Assembly: GCA_022615575.1 (NCBI GenBank)
Contig: JAKEGM010000028.1
Location: 1 to 34,936, forward strand
From: Planctomycetales bacterium
GTDB taxonomy: Bacteria; Planctomycetota; Phycisphaerae; Sedimentisphaerales; Anaerohalosphaeraceae
Direction: 5' to 3'
Length of the DNA stretch: 34,936 bases
Positions 16,680-23,295 of this stretch are shown one piece after another. Made by a program: the position numbers and the translations under genes. The notes under the pieces are model-generated. The model saw only the letters and a program-made list of their open reading frames with translations. It was not told the DNA's origin and ran no database searches. Within the stretch, counting starts at the first letter, position 1; each line of letters starts with the position of its first letter.

Positions 16680-17341
16680 CGTCAGTCCTTTCCATGCTCA
16701 CATTTGAAAGCCCATTATTGCCCAGCATTTCGCCTTTGGCAATCCAAATTTCAGCGTTGTGCGGCTTTGTTTTTGCGGGCATCAAGAAGAAAACGCAAAT
16801 CCTTTATAACAAACATCTTATGGACTAATCGAGATACAGAAAACCGACTTCATCTCGTGAAATAGCATGTTTTTTGAAACCCCCTGTCGCACAGATTTTC
16901 ACCGTTTTTTTCTTAGCGGCCCATAAAAACATCTGCTGGAGGCGCAGAGGGAACGCGGACTTGGGGGTTAGCAATTAATGTGAAAAGAGATTAAAAAACT
17001 CGAGTTGCTGAAAGACGGAACGACCACTGTCCGCTTAAAAAACAGGAATTTTAAGCAGCGCGGGTTTTGAAATCCCGGATTTTCATATCCTGTAAATCTG
17101 CAAGAACGGCGTCACAGAAAAGAAAATCTTGCCCATTCAGAAAGATTTCTGTATCATTCTCATCATCGCGGGGGGAGAAGTATGTTTAAAAAACATTTAG
17201 GGAAATGTCCGTTTGTCTGCTTGGTTTAATCGTTCTACGGGAATAAAACAAGAAGCAGCGGGCTAAGAACAGGAAACATTCGATTGTTAATACCCCTTAC
17301 GGCATTTTCAGGGAAAATAATAGATGAGGTTGGAGTGTCCT
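16680..17341. other. Gene-poor intergenic region
   Basis: About 660 nt without a convincing gene. It is more A/T-rich than its flanks. An imperfect inverted repeat (AGAAAATCTT at 17121-17130 with AAGATTTCT at 17142-17150) and a 15-codon open frame with a strong ribosome binding site (17182-17229) are the only structures seen. The region separates a divergent pair, so it should hold promoters for both sides; I could not settle on one. Confidence 0.5.
17182..17229 (+). CDS. Possible 15-residue leader peptide
   Basis: ATG at 17182 follows GGGGGGAGAAGT, the strongest Shine-Dalgarno match of this region, with ideal spacing. It encodes MFKKHLGKCPFVCLV before TAA. It lies about 110 nt upstream of the metallopeptidase gene and after a small inverted repeat, so it could be a leader peptide or a chance frame. 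No coding statistics are possible at this length. Confidence 0.2.
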   Translation: MFKKHLGKCPFVCLV

Positions 17342-18937
17342 ATGCAGAGTTTCATTGACCGTCATGTGCAAAAACTGGACCCTTTAAACGCCCGGATGAA
17401 TCAAGCTTACTACGCAGCGCAGGTTTCCGGAAAACGAGAGGACTTCCAGAACGTCCAACAGATTCACCTGGAAATCAACGAACTGTTTACGAACCGCAAA
17501 GATTTTGAGTTTCTTCAAAAGAAAAAAACATCCGGAACCGTTACGGAACCTCGACAACAGCGTCAGCTTGAAAAACTTAACAGGGCCTTTCTGGTCAGTC
17601 AGATGGATGCGGACCGGCTCAAAGAAAGCATTCGGCTTCAAACCGCGATTATTGAGCGATATAACAACTACCGCGGCAGTATCGACGGCCGGGCCGTTAC
17701 CATGACCGAGATTTACCGGATTATGACACAGGAAAAGGATGTGATATTTCGGCAGAAGGCCTGGCGGGCCTCCAAAGAGGTTGGCCCGGTGATTGCTGAG
17801 GATTACCTGCGATTGGTCAAAATGCGTAATCAGCTTGCTCGGCAGGCAGGGTATGCCGACCATCACGCGTACAGTATCGACATGCATGAACAATCGGTCG
17901 AGGACATGGAAACAATCTTTGATGCGTTGGCTCGGTCAACAGATGCACCGTTTGCTCTGCTAAAGGAGGAACTGGACGGCATTCTGGCTGAAACCTTTAA
18001 AATCACGGTCCATGACCTGCGGCCATGGCATTATCACGATCCGTTCTTCCAGCGGACTCCGCTGGTGTATGAGATTGACCTCGATCCGTATTATGCCGAG
18101 CGAGATGTCGCACGGCTATGCGTTGAATATTTTGCGGGCATTGGACTGCCGGTCGATGACATTATGGGGCGCAGCGATCTCTATGACAAGCCCGGCAAAA
18201 ACCCGCATGCCTTTGCAATCGATGTTGACCGGCACGGCGATGTCCGGATTCTGACCAATATCGCAAATGACGAACGATGGATGGAAACCACGCTGCATGA
18301 GTTGGGTCATGCGCTCTACTTTAAGCATCATGATCCGAGGGAACCCTATCTGCTGCGAGAGCCGGCACATTCATTTACAACCGAAGCGGTGGCAATGTTT
18401 TTCGGGCGGCTGTCTCGAAACGCAGCATGGATGCAGGTAATGCTGGGCTTAACAGATGCTCAGCGGAGCCAATTGGAGAGGGTAACAGAAAAATACCTCC
18501 GCTTTCAACAGATTCTCTTTGCGAGGTGGACGCTGGTGATGTATCACTTTGAAAAGAGCGTCTATGCCGATCCCGACCAGGATATAAACACCCGCTGGTG
18601 GGACCTGGTTGAAAAATACCAGCGTGTAAATCGTCCGGATGGGAAACCGGATGCGGGATGGCTTTCAAAACTGCACTTTACCGTCGCCCCCTGTTACTAT
18701 CATAATTACTTACTTGGGGAACTGCTGGTCTCGCAATGGTATCATTATCTCCGGGGACATGTCCTGGATTTATGCGATGATACGCCGGTTAGCTGCGTCG
18801 GCGACAAGCGCATCGGGACCTATTTCAAGGACGCCGTATTTGCTCCGGGAGCCGTCCATCACTGGAACGAAATGATCCGGCGAAGTACCGGTGAACCGCT
18901 GAATGTGAGCCACTTCCTGAAACAGTTTGTGCAGTAA
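17342..18937 (+). CDS. Zinc metallopeptidase, M3/M2-like (gluzincin)
   Basis: 531 residues from ATG 17342. The zinc site is HELGH at 319-323, with the third ligand E348 in SFTTEAVAMFFG 25 residues after the second histidine, as in oligopeptidases of families M3 and M2. A helical N-terminal half and the C-terminal HNYLLGELLVSQWYHY fit that fold. No signal peptide is seen, so it is probably a cytoplasmic oligopeptidase. ATG 17342 has GGAG 6 nt upstream; an in-frame ATG at 17324 would add six residues (MRLECP) and has only a weak AGGGA. It is monocistronic. Assignment between M2 and M3 is not possible by eye. Confidence 0.8.
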   Translation: MQSFIDRHVQKLDPLNARMNQAYYAAQVSGKREDFQNVQQIHLEINELFTNRKDFEFLQKKKTSGTVTEPRQQRQLEKLNRAFLVSQMDADRLKESIRLQTAIIERYNNYRGSIDGRAVTMTEIYRIMTQEKDVIFRQKAWRASKEVGPVIAEDYLRLVKMRNQLARQAGYADHHAYSIDMHEQSVEDMETIFDALARSTDAPFALLKEELDGILAETFKITVHDLRPWHYHDPFFQRTPLVYEIDLDPYYAERDVARLCVEYFAGIGLPVDDIMGRSDLYDKPGKNPHAFAIDVDRHGDVRILTNIANDERWMETTLHELGHALYFKHHDPREPYLLREPAHSFTTEAVAMFFGRLSRNAAWMQVMLGLTDAQRSQLERVTEKYLRFQQILFARWTLVMYHFEKSVYADPDQDINTRWWDLVEKYQRVNRPDGKPDAGWLSKLHFTVAPCYYHNYLLGELLVSQWYHYLRGHVLDLCDDTPVSCVGDKRIGTYFKDAVFAPGAVHHWNEMIRRSTGEPLNVSHFLKQFVQ

Positions 18938-19205
18938 AATGAATCCGCATGAGCATGACAGAAACAACGTTTCGGCTTTTATTGGGCTTGTTTTTTCAAA
19001 AATAGGTTGCCCATTGCATTTGTGCCGAACAGGCAGCGGGTTTACGACAAGCCACATCTTTATATCGCGGAAACGGTTTTGCTTTTCGGGTCCGGGATTT
19101 GGCATCGCTTCGTGGTTGACCGTAGGGGTTACCAAGGGAAAGTGCGGCGGCTGATGGCGACTTGCGTCCGATAAGTATTTTTTATGAAAGCTTTTATAAA
19201 AATTT

Positions 19206-19227
19206 AAGAATTTTGTCGAAAATTCTT
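19206..19227. repeat. 9-bp inverted repeat
   Basis: AAGAATTTT (19206-19214), loop GTCG, AAAATTCTT (19219-19227): a perfect 9-bp dyad that ends directly at the TTGACA box of the putative MerR-gene promoter. Its place just upstream of -35 suits an activator or second operator. Confidence 0.5.
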
Positions 19228-19255
19228 TTGACAATTTTAAAATAGCTTTTACATT
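19228..19255 (+). promoter_or_regulatory. Putative sigma-70 promoter of the MerR-type gene
   Basis: TTGACA (19228-19233, perfect), a 16-nt spacer and TACATT (19250-19255). The -10 box lies inside the left arm of the large dyad, so a protein bound to the dyad would block the promoter. Confidence 0.45.
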
Positions 19256-19278
19256 TTACAAAATGTAAAAGCTATTTT
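19239..19278. promoter_or_regulatory. Perfect 19-bp dyad, candidate autoregulatory operator
   Basis: The arm AAAATAGCTTTTACATTTT (19239-19257), a 2-nt centre AC, and its exact reverse complement (19260-19278). It overlaps the putative -10 and transcription start and lies 33 nt before a gene for a MerR-type DNA-binding protein. A chance 19-bp perfect palindrome is very unlikely even in A/T-rich DNA. As RNA it would form a hairpin, so a terminator or attenuator role is the main alternative, although no clear U-tract follows. Confidence 0.6.
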
Positions 19279-19311
19279 ATTCGGCATCAGCGGTTGTGAG
19301 GAAACCTGGAT

Positions 19312-19599
19312 ATGCACGTTCAGACGAAAGAGGCGTTTTGTATTCCACCGAAGTTGTATCGCATCGGCGAAATCGTCAGCCATACCCCCTTCACCCGCCA
19401 GACCATCCATAATTACACCACCATGGGACTGATCCATGAGTCGGACTGGACAGAAGGCGGCCACCGGCTGTATGACGAATCTGTTTTCGAGCGTCTGCGG
19501 CGGATCCAGGAACTGCGAAAAACCAAAACCCTCACGGAAATTCAGAAACTTTTTAAGACGGAAACCCCTGCGGCGGCGGTGTTACAGCTGGAGGAATGA
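19312..19599 (+). CDS. MerR-type helix-turn-helix regulator
   Basis: 95 residues. Residues ~15-75 form a winged HTH of the MerR type: YRIGEIVSHTPFTRQTIHNY, then TTMGLI and GGHRLYDESVFERLRRI. The C-terminus is a short helix (LTEIQKLF) with no effector-binding domain, so it is a stand-alone DNA-binding protein. GAGGA at 19298-19302 serves as ribosome binding site. It heads a cluster with flgB-like, flhG-like and fliA-like genes and has a perfect dyad in front of it, so a regulator of flagellar genes that also represses itself is a reasonable inference. Confidence 0.82.
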   Translation: MHVQTKEAFCIPPKLYRIGEIVSHTPFTRQTIHNYTTMGLIHESDWTEGGHRLYDESVFERLRRIQELRKTKTLTEIQKLFKTETPAAAVLQLEE

Positions 19600-19629
19600 T
19601 GATAAGGCATTGGCACGGAAGCAGATAGC

Positions 19630-20040
19630 ATGAAAACAACTTCAACAGCGATTGACAACATTACCGAGGTCCTGACACGGATCGTCGAATTCACCGAGCG
19701 GCGGCGTGAGGTGCTGACCCGCAACCTTTTTGACTATAAAACGGATGGCTTCCGCCCCAAAGACCTGCCCGTCTTCGAATTTGCCGAGTGCATGACAGAG
19801 GCGGTCTCGGAGCATCTTCGCACGCAGCGTCTGCTCCTGTGCGACAGGGATCATATCACCTTCGGGGAAGAGGGTTCTTTTGACGCCCTTGCCGATGTCG
19901 ACGCGGAGGCCGAAAACCTGCTGAAAACGAATACCAAACACTATCTGCAGATGCAGATACACAAGCTCTCTGAAAATTTAATGAATAACCGAATCGCCGT
20001 TGAACTGCTTAAGCAAAAGCAGCCGTACGGGCTGCTTTAA
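19630..20040 (+). CDS. Divergent FlgB-like flagellar rod protein (tentative)
   Basis: 136 residues. The layout follows FlgB: an N-terminal helix (ITEVLTRIVEFTERRREVL) followed by NLFDYKTDGFRPKDL, which aligns with the rod-protein motif NIANADTPGYKAKDL, a loosely conserved middle, and a C-terminal helix with VDAEAENLLKTNTKHYLQMQ, similar to the FlgB ending VDLEREMAKLAENQLRY. The consensus Asn-Ala-Asn-Thr-Pro core is eroded. FlgB is the proximal rod subunit secreted through the flagellar export gate. The FlhG- and FliA-like genes downstream support a flagellar role. It could instead be a regulator that evolved from a rod protein. A 9-bp stem-loop ends exactly at its stop codon. Confidence 0.5.
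   Translation: MKTTSTAIDNITEVLTRIVEFTERRREVLTRNLFDYKTDGFRPKDLPVFEFAECMTEAVSEHLRTQRLLLCDRDHITFGEEGSFDALADVDAEAENLLKTNTKHYLQMQIHKLSENLMNNRIAVELLKQKQPYGLL
20016..20038 (+). other. Stem-loop at the stop codon of the FlgB-like gene
   Basis: AAAGCAGCC (20016-20024), loop GTACG, GGCTGCTTT (20030-20038) ending on the TAA stop. It is a perfect 9-bp stem without a following T-run, so it is more likely an mRNA-stability or coupling element than a terminator. Confidence 0.4.
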
Positions 20041-20141
20041 CCGGTCGGACAGGCCGTTTGCAGCCGCCGGAAGGAATGCCCCCGTGCCGCCTTGCGAAGG
20101 CGCCGGAACCGGCAGTGAAAAAAATCTACAAGCGACGAACA

Positions 20142-20972
20142 ATGTACATGCCGGAATGCCGGGACAACACGAATACAGACGCAATAGTGCTGGCGGTTAC
20201 CAGCGGCAAAGGCGGCGTTGGAAAGACCAACATCGCCGTCAACCTGGCCATCAGCATGGCCGTCCAAAATCAGCGTGTGATTTTGATGGATGCCGATTTG
20301 GGGTTGGGCAATCTGGATGTCCTGATGAACATCCAGGCCCGCTGCACCCTAGCCCATGTCGTTTCAGGCGAACGGGCACTCGAGGACATCATCCATGTCG
20401 GACCTGCCGGCGTTGGCGTTATCTGCGGCGGTTCCGGCATCGAAACGCTGGCCAACCTGAACAGCATCCAGCGTCAGCGTCTGATCGCCGAATTGGAAGG
20501 CCTTCAGAACCGTTCGGACGTCCTCGTAATCGATACGGGCGCCGGGATCCACGCTTCCGTGATTGGTTTTTGTCTGGCCGCAGACCACACGCTGGTGGTT
20601 ACAACCCCGGAGCCGACCGCCCTGACGGACGCCTACGCGATGATCAAGGTGCTGGCCTGCCGGAACTATGCCGGGCGCATCAGCTTGCTGGTCAATATGG
20701 CCGCTTCGCCATCCGAGGGCAAAAAGGTTTACCGTCAGGTCGCCGATGTGGCAGGCCGCTTCCTGGATGTGCCGGTCTATGAAGCGGGCATCCTGTGCCG
20801 GGATGAGAATCTGCTTTCGGCCGTTCGCCGGCGGGAGCCGGTCGTGCTGGCGTTTCCAAAAGCCGAAATCTCCCGCACGCTCGCGGCTATCAGCAACCGT
20901 TTGACGCACGGCACAGACAGAAGAATCCACAGAGACGGTTTTTTTCGTAAAGTTGCCAATTGGTTCTTCTAA
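20142..20972 (+). CDS. flhG: FlhG/MinD-like ATPase
   Basis: 276 residues from ATG 20142. The deviant Walker A SGKGGVGKTNIAVNLA, switch I LMDADLGLGNLDVLMN, and VLVIDTGAGIH show the MinD/ParA fold. The form LGLGNLDVLMNI is typical of FlhG (YlxH, FleN), which sets flagellar number and place. The DQAxxLR motif that lets FlhG activate FlhF is absent, and no flhF is in the window. The first start offered by the frame is TTG 20058, with ATG 20076 also possible; none has a good ribosome binding site and ATG 20142 places the P-loop at the usual distance. The stop overlaps a sigma-28 promoter for the next gene. Confidence 0.82.
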   Translation: MYMPECRDNTNTDAIVLAVTSGKGGVGKTNIAVNLAISMAVQNQRVILMDADLGLGNLDVLMNIQARCTLAHVVSGERALEDIIHVGPAGVGVICGGSGIETLANLNSIQRQRLIAELEGLQNRSDVLVIDTGAGIHASVIGFCLAADHTLVVTTPEPTALTDAYAMIKVLACRNYAGRISLLVNMAASPSEGKKVYRQVADVAGRFLDVPVYEAGILCRDENLLSAVRRREPVVLAFPKAEISRTLAAISNRLTHGTDRRIHRDGFFRKVANWFF

Positions 20973-20997
20973 AGCAGCCGGCACATTGAGCCGATAA
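20970..20997 (+). promoter_or_regulatory. Putative sigma-28 promoter of the FliA gene
   Basis: TAAA at 20970-20973, a 16-nt spacer and GCCGATAA at 20990-20997. The -10 box is identical to the E. coli FliA consensus (TAAAGTTT-N11-GCCGATAA) and the spacing is one base longer than ideal. It overlaps the stop codon of the flhG-like gene and lies about 130 nt upstream of the sigma-28 gene, so positive autoregulation is likely. Confidence 0.65.
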
Positions 20998-21125
20998 GGT
21001 CTGGCCCCGAAAAGGGATTTTTTTAAGCGTTTGAGACAGGCGGCCAAAGGGTGACATGAAACTTATCGGACGAATAAACGCGGGTTGCATAAATTAAAGT
21101 ACTGGAAAACATGGAGGTTTTAGGT

Positions 21126-21914
21126 ATGAAAACTCATCAAATAGAAAATTTCGACATCCAGCAGGTGTGGACGGATTTTTTCAAGACGCACTCCGAACAG
21201 AGCCGCAACCTGCTCATGGAAAATTATCTGCACATGGTTAAATACACCGCCGAACGCATCTGGGTCAAACTGCCGGACAAAGTCGAATTGGACGACCTCA
21301 TTCAGGCGGGCATTTTCGGCCTGATGGACGCCATCGATGCCTATGACCCGGAACGCGGCGTCAAATTTGAAACTTACTGCACCCCCCGCATCCGCGGCAG
21401 CATCCTTGATGAACTCCGCAGCATGGATTGGGTCCCCCGTCTGGTTCGAGCACGCGCCCACCAGCTTGAGCGGGCACGCCAGACACTGGAAGCCCATCTG
21501 GGGCGAATGCCGACTGAGCAGGAACTGGCCTCAGAACTGAATATGAACAAGGAGGAATTTCATCGGCTGCAGCGCGACGCAAACGCCATCGGGTTGATTT
21601 CGCTTACTAATAACTTCAACGAAAACGAGGGTGAAAGGGATGTCCGCGAAATCGATATTATTCATGACCAAAGAAGCAAAAATCCGGAGATCGAAGCCCA
21701 GAAGCGGGACCTTAAGAACCTTATTTCAAAGGGCTTAACCCGTGCTGAGCGGCTGATTATCATCCTGTACTACTACGAAGAAATGACGATGAAGGAAATC
21801 GGCACCACCCTGGATTTGTCCGAATCGCGGGTCTCGCAGATGCACTCCTCGATAGTAGCCCGGCTGAAAGCCCAAATGACCAGCCGGAAGAAGGAATTTG
21901 TCATCCAACTCTGA
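21126..21914 (+). CDS. fliA: FliA/WhiG-type flagellar sigma factor (sigma-28)
   Basis: 262 residues. Region 2 spans about 30-105 (NYLHMVKYTAERIW, LDDLIQAGIFGLMDAIDAYD, FETYCTPRIRGSILDELRS, DWVPR). Region 3 follows (LGRMPTEQELASELNMNKEEF), and region 4 closes (LTRAERLIIILYYYEEMTMK, EIGTTLDLSESRVSQMHS). The DWVPR block and full region 3 identify the FliA/WhiG group. GGAGG (21113-21117) lies 8 nt before ATG 21126. The upstream ATG 21111 overlaps that ribosome binding site and is less likely. A sigma-28 promoter precedes the gene. The job is transcription of late flagellar and motility genes. Confidence 0.93.
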   Translation: MKTHQIENFDIQQVWTDFFKTHSEQSRNLLMENYLHMVKYTAERIWVKLPDKVELDDLIQAGIFGLMDAIDAYDPERGVKFETYCTPRIRGSILDELRSMDWVPRLVRARAHQLERARQTLEAHLGRMPTEQELASELNMNKEEFHRLQRDANAIGLISLTNNFNENEGERDVREIDIIHDQRSKNPEIEAQKRDLKNLISKGLTRAERLIIILYYYEEMTMKEIGTTLDLSESRVSQMHSSIVARLKAQMTSRKKEFVIQL

Positions 21915-22010
21915 ACCTCCGTTCAAGCACAACGCGATCTCATTCAAACGAGAGCATTTATGCAGGTGGTTTCGGATTGTAATTCTCTGCCCCGACTTTT
22001 TTAGAATGCC

Positions 22011-22039
22011 TTGCAAATCCTGACAGGATTGGGTATAAG
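22011..22039 (+). promoter_or_regulatory. Putative sigma-70 promoter of prfB
   Basis: TTGCAA (22011-22016), a 17-nt spacer and TATAAG (22034-22039), 49 nt upstream of the prfB start. Both boxes match well. Confidence 0.6.
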
Positions 22040-22088
22040 AACAACTGCCGCAATGTTAAGTATAGAAGCAGAAACGAAGAGCGAAACT

Positions 22089-23205
22089 ATGGAATTAGCA
22101 GAAATCAGGACATCGATAGCAGATTTAGCGGCCCGGATTCAACAGGTCCGGGACTGGCTTTGACGTGCCGGCCAAGATCGCACTTCGCGACAAACTGGAA
22201 CAACAAATCGCACAACCCCGCTTCTGGGATACCCCCGACAGCGCCCGTGGGGTGGTTACACAACTCAGCGCCGTCAAGGCAATGATTACGCCCGTCCAAG
22301 AGGTGGAAACGGCTGTCAGGGACATAAGCGATCTGTTTGAATTAGCCAGCGAGGAAGGCGACGAAGCGACGCTGGTTTCGATCCAGAGCGACCTGGAGCA
22401 ATTGTCCCTTCGGTGCGACAAAATCGAGATTACGGGGATGCTCAGCGGACCGGACGATATGCGTCCGTGTTTTTTCGGGATTCACGCCGGAGCGGGCGGC
22501 ACGGAAAGCTGCGATTGGGCCGCCATGCTGCTTCGGATGTACACCCGCTATTTCGACGACAACAAATACCGCTATGAACAGCTTGACATCACCCCCGGCG
22601 AAGAGGCGGGTATCCGGTCGATTATGCTGCGGGTGGAAGGACCATTCGCCTTCGGCAAGCTGTCCTGCGAAACGGGCGTTCACCGGCTGGTGCGCATCAG
22701 CCCGTTTGATGCAGCCGGACGGCGGCATACGAGTTTTGCGGCGGTGGATGTAATGCCCGAATACGAAGACGATGTCGAGATCGAAATCGACGAGGACGAC
22801 CTGCGGATCGATTATTACCGTGCCGGCGGCGCCGGCGGCCAGCACGTCAATAAAACCAGTTCCGCCGTGCGGATTACGCACCTGCCGACCAACATTGTCG
22901 TACAGTGCCAGAACGACCGCAGCCAGCACAAAAACAAGGCCGAAGCGATGAAAATGCTCAAGAGCAAGCTGTATATGCTCGAACAGCAGAAACGCGATGC
23001 TGAACTGGCCAAACTCTACTCCAGTAAAGGAGATATCGCCTGGGGCAACCAAATTCGCAGCTATGTGCTCCAGCCGTACCAGATGATTAAAGACCACCGC
23101 ACGGATTTCCAGAGCGGCAATGTGCAGGCGGTGCTGGACGGGGAGATCGAGCCGTTTATTGACAGTTATCTGCGCCTGCGGGCACAGAAAAAACATAAAA
23201 ACTAA
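22089..23205 (+). CDS. prfB: Peptide chain release factor 2, with programmed +1 frameshift
   Basis: The product is 371 residues, read from two frames: 22089-22160 (24 codons ending CTT) and, after skipping base 22161, 22162-23205. The junction CTT-TGA-C is the standard RF2 autoregulatory frameshift site. RF2 recognises UGA and UAA: the SPFD motif is at ISPFDAAGRRH (an SPF tripeptide as in RF2), and GGQ at GAGGQHVNKTSS is the peptidyl-hydrolysis motif. The first 24 residues (MELAEIRTSIADLAARIQQV...) are the usual RF2 N-terminal helix. The Shine-Dalgarno-like stimulator before CTT (AGGTCCGGGACTGG) is weaker than the AGGGGG of E. coli. The GTG at 22165 inside the second frame is not a real start. 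Confidence 0.95.
22158..22164 (+). promoter_or_regulatory. Programmed +1 frameshift site
   Basis: CTTTGAC: the ribosome on CTT with UGA in the A-site slips by one base when RF2 is scarce and resumes at GAC. This is an in-frame UGA sensed by RF2 itself. Confidence 0.93.
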
Positions 23206-23295
23206 CGTTCTTTTCAGAAAACGAGGTAAAGACGCGGTGTTTTACGACGGCATTTTTGCCCTAAACCATACCCCTCTTGTGGAAGGACAAAACAG

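Larger units (their letters stand above)
18938..19311. other. Intergenic regulatory region upstream of the flagellar cluster
   Basis: 374 nt without a supported gene. The first 230 nt show nothing definite. From 19180 the DNA becomes very A/T-rich and holds two inverted repeats and a TTGACA box, described separately. Confidence 0.6.

Noticed and set aside
16483-16785. 100-residue open frame on the minus strand
   Set aside because: It overlaps the 90-aa gene in another frame, has no domain, and the shorter frame has the better start and composition.
19239-19278. The 19-bp dyad as an intrinsic terminator
   Set aside because: No gene ends near it (the peptidase ends 300 nt upstream) and no U-tract follows. 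A terminator is still possible, but an operator fits its place beside a promoter better.
20000-20782. 260-residue open frame overlapping flhG in another frame
   Set aside because: Arg/Gly-rich composition typical of a shadow; flhG has clear MinD motifs in the other frame.
22165-23205. prfB starting at GTG 22165 as an ordinary gene
   Set aside because: The preceding 24 codons in another frame and the CTTTGAC junction show that this is the second part of a frameshifted prfB, not an independent start.
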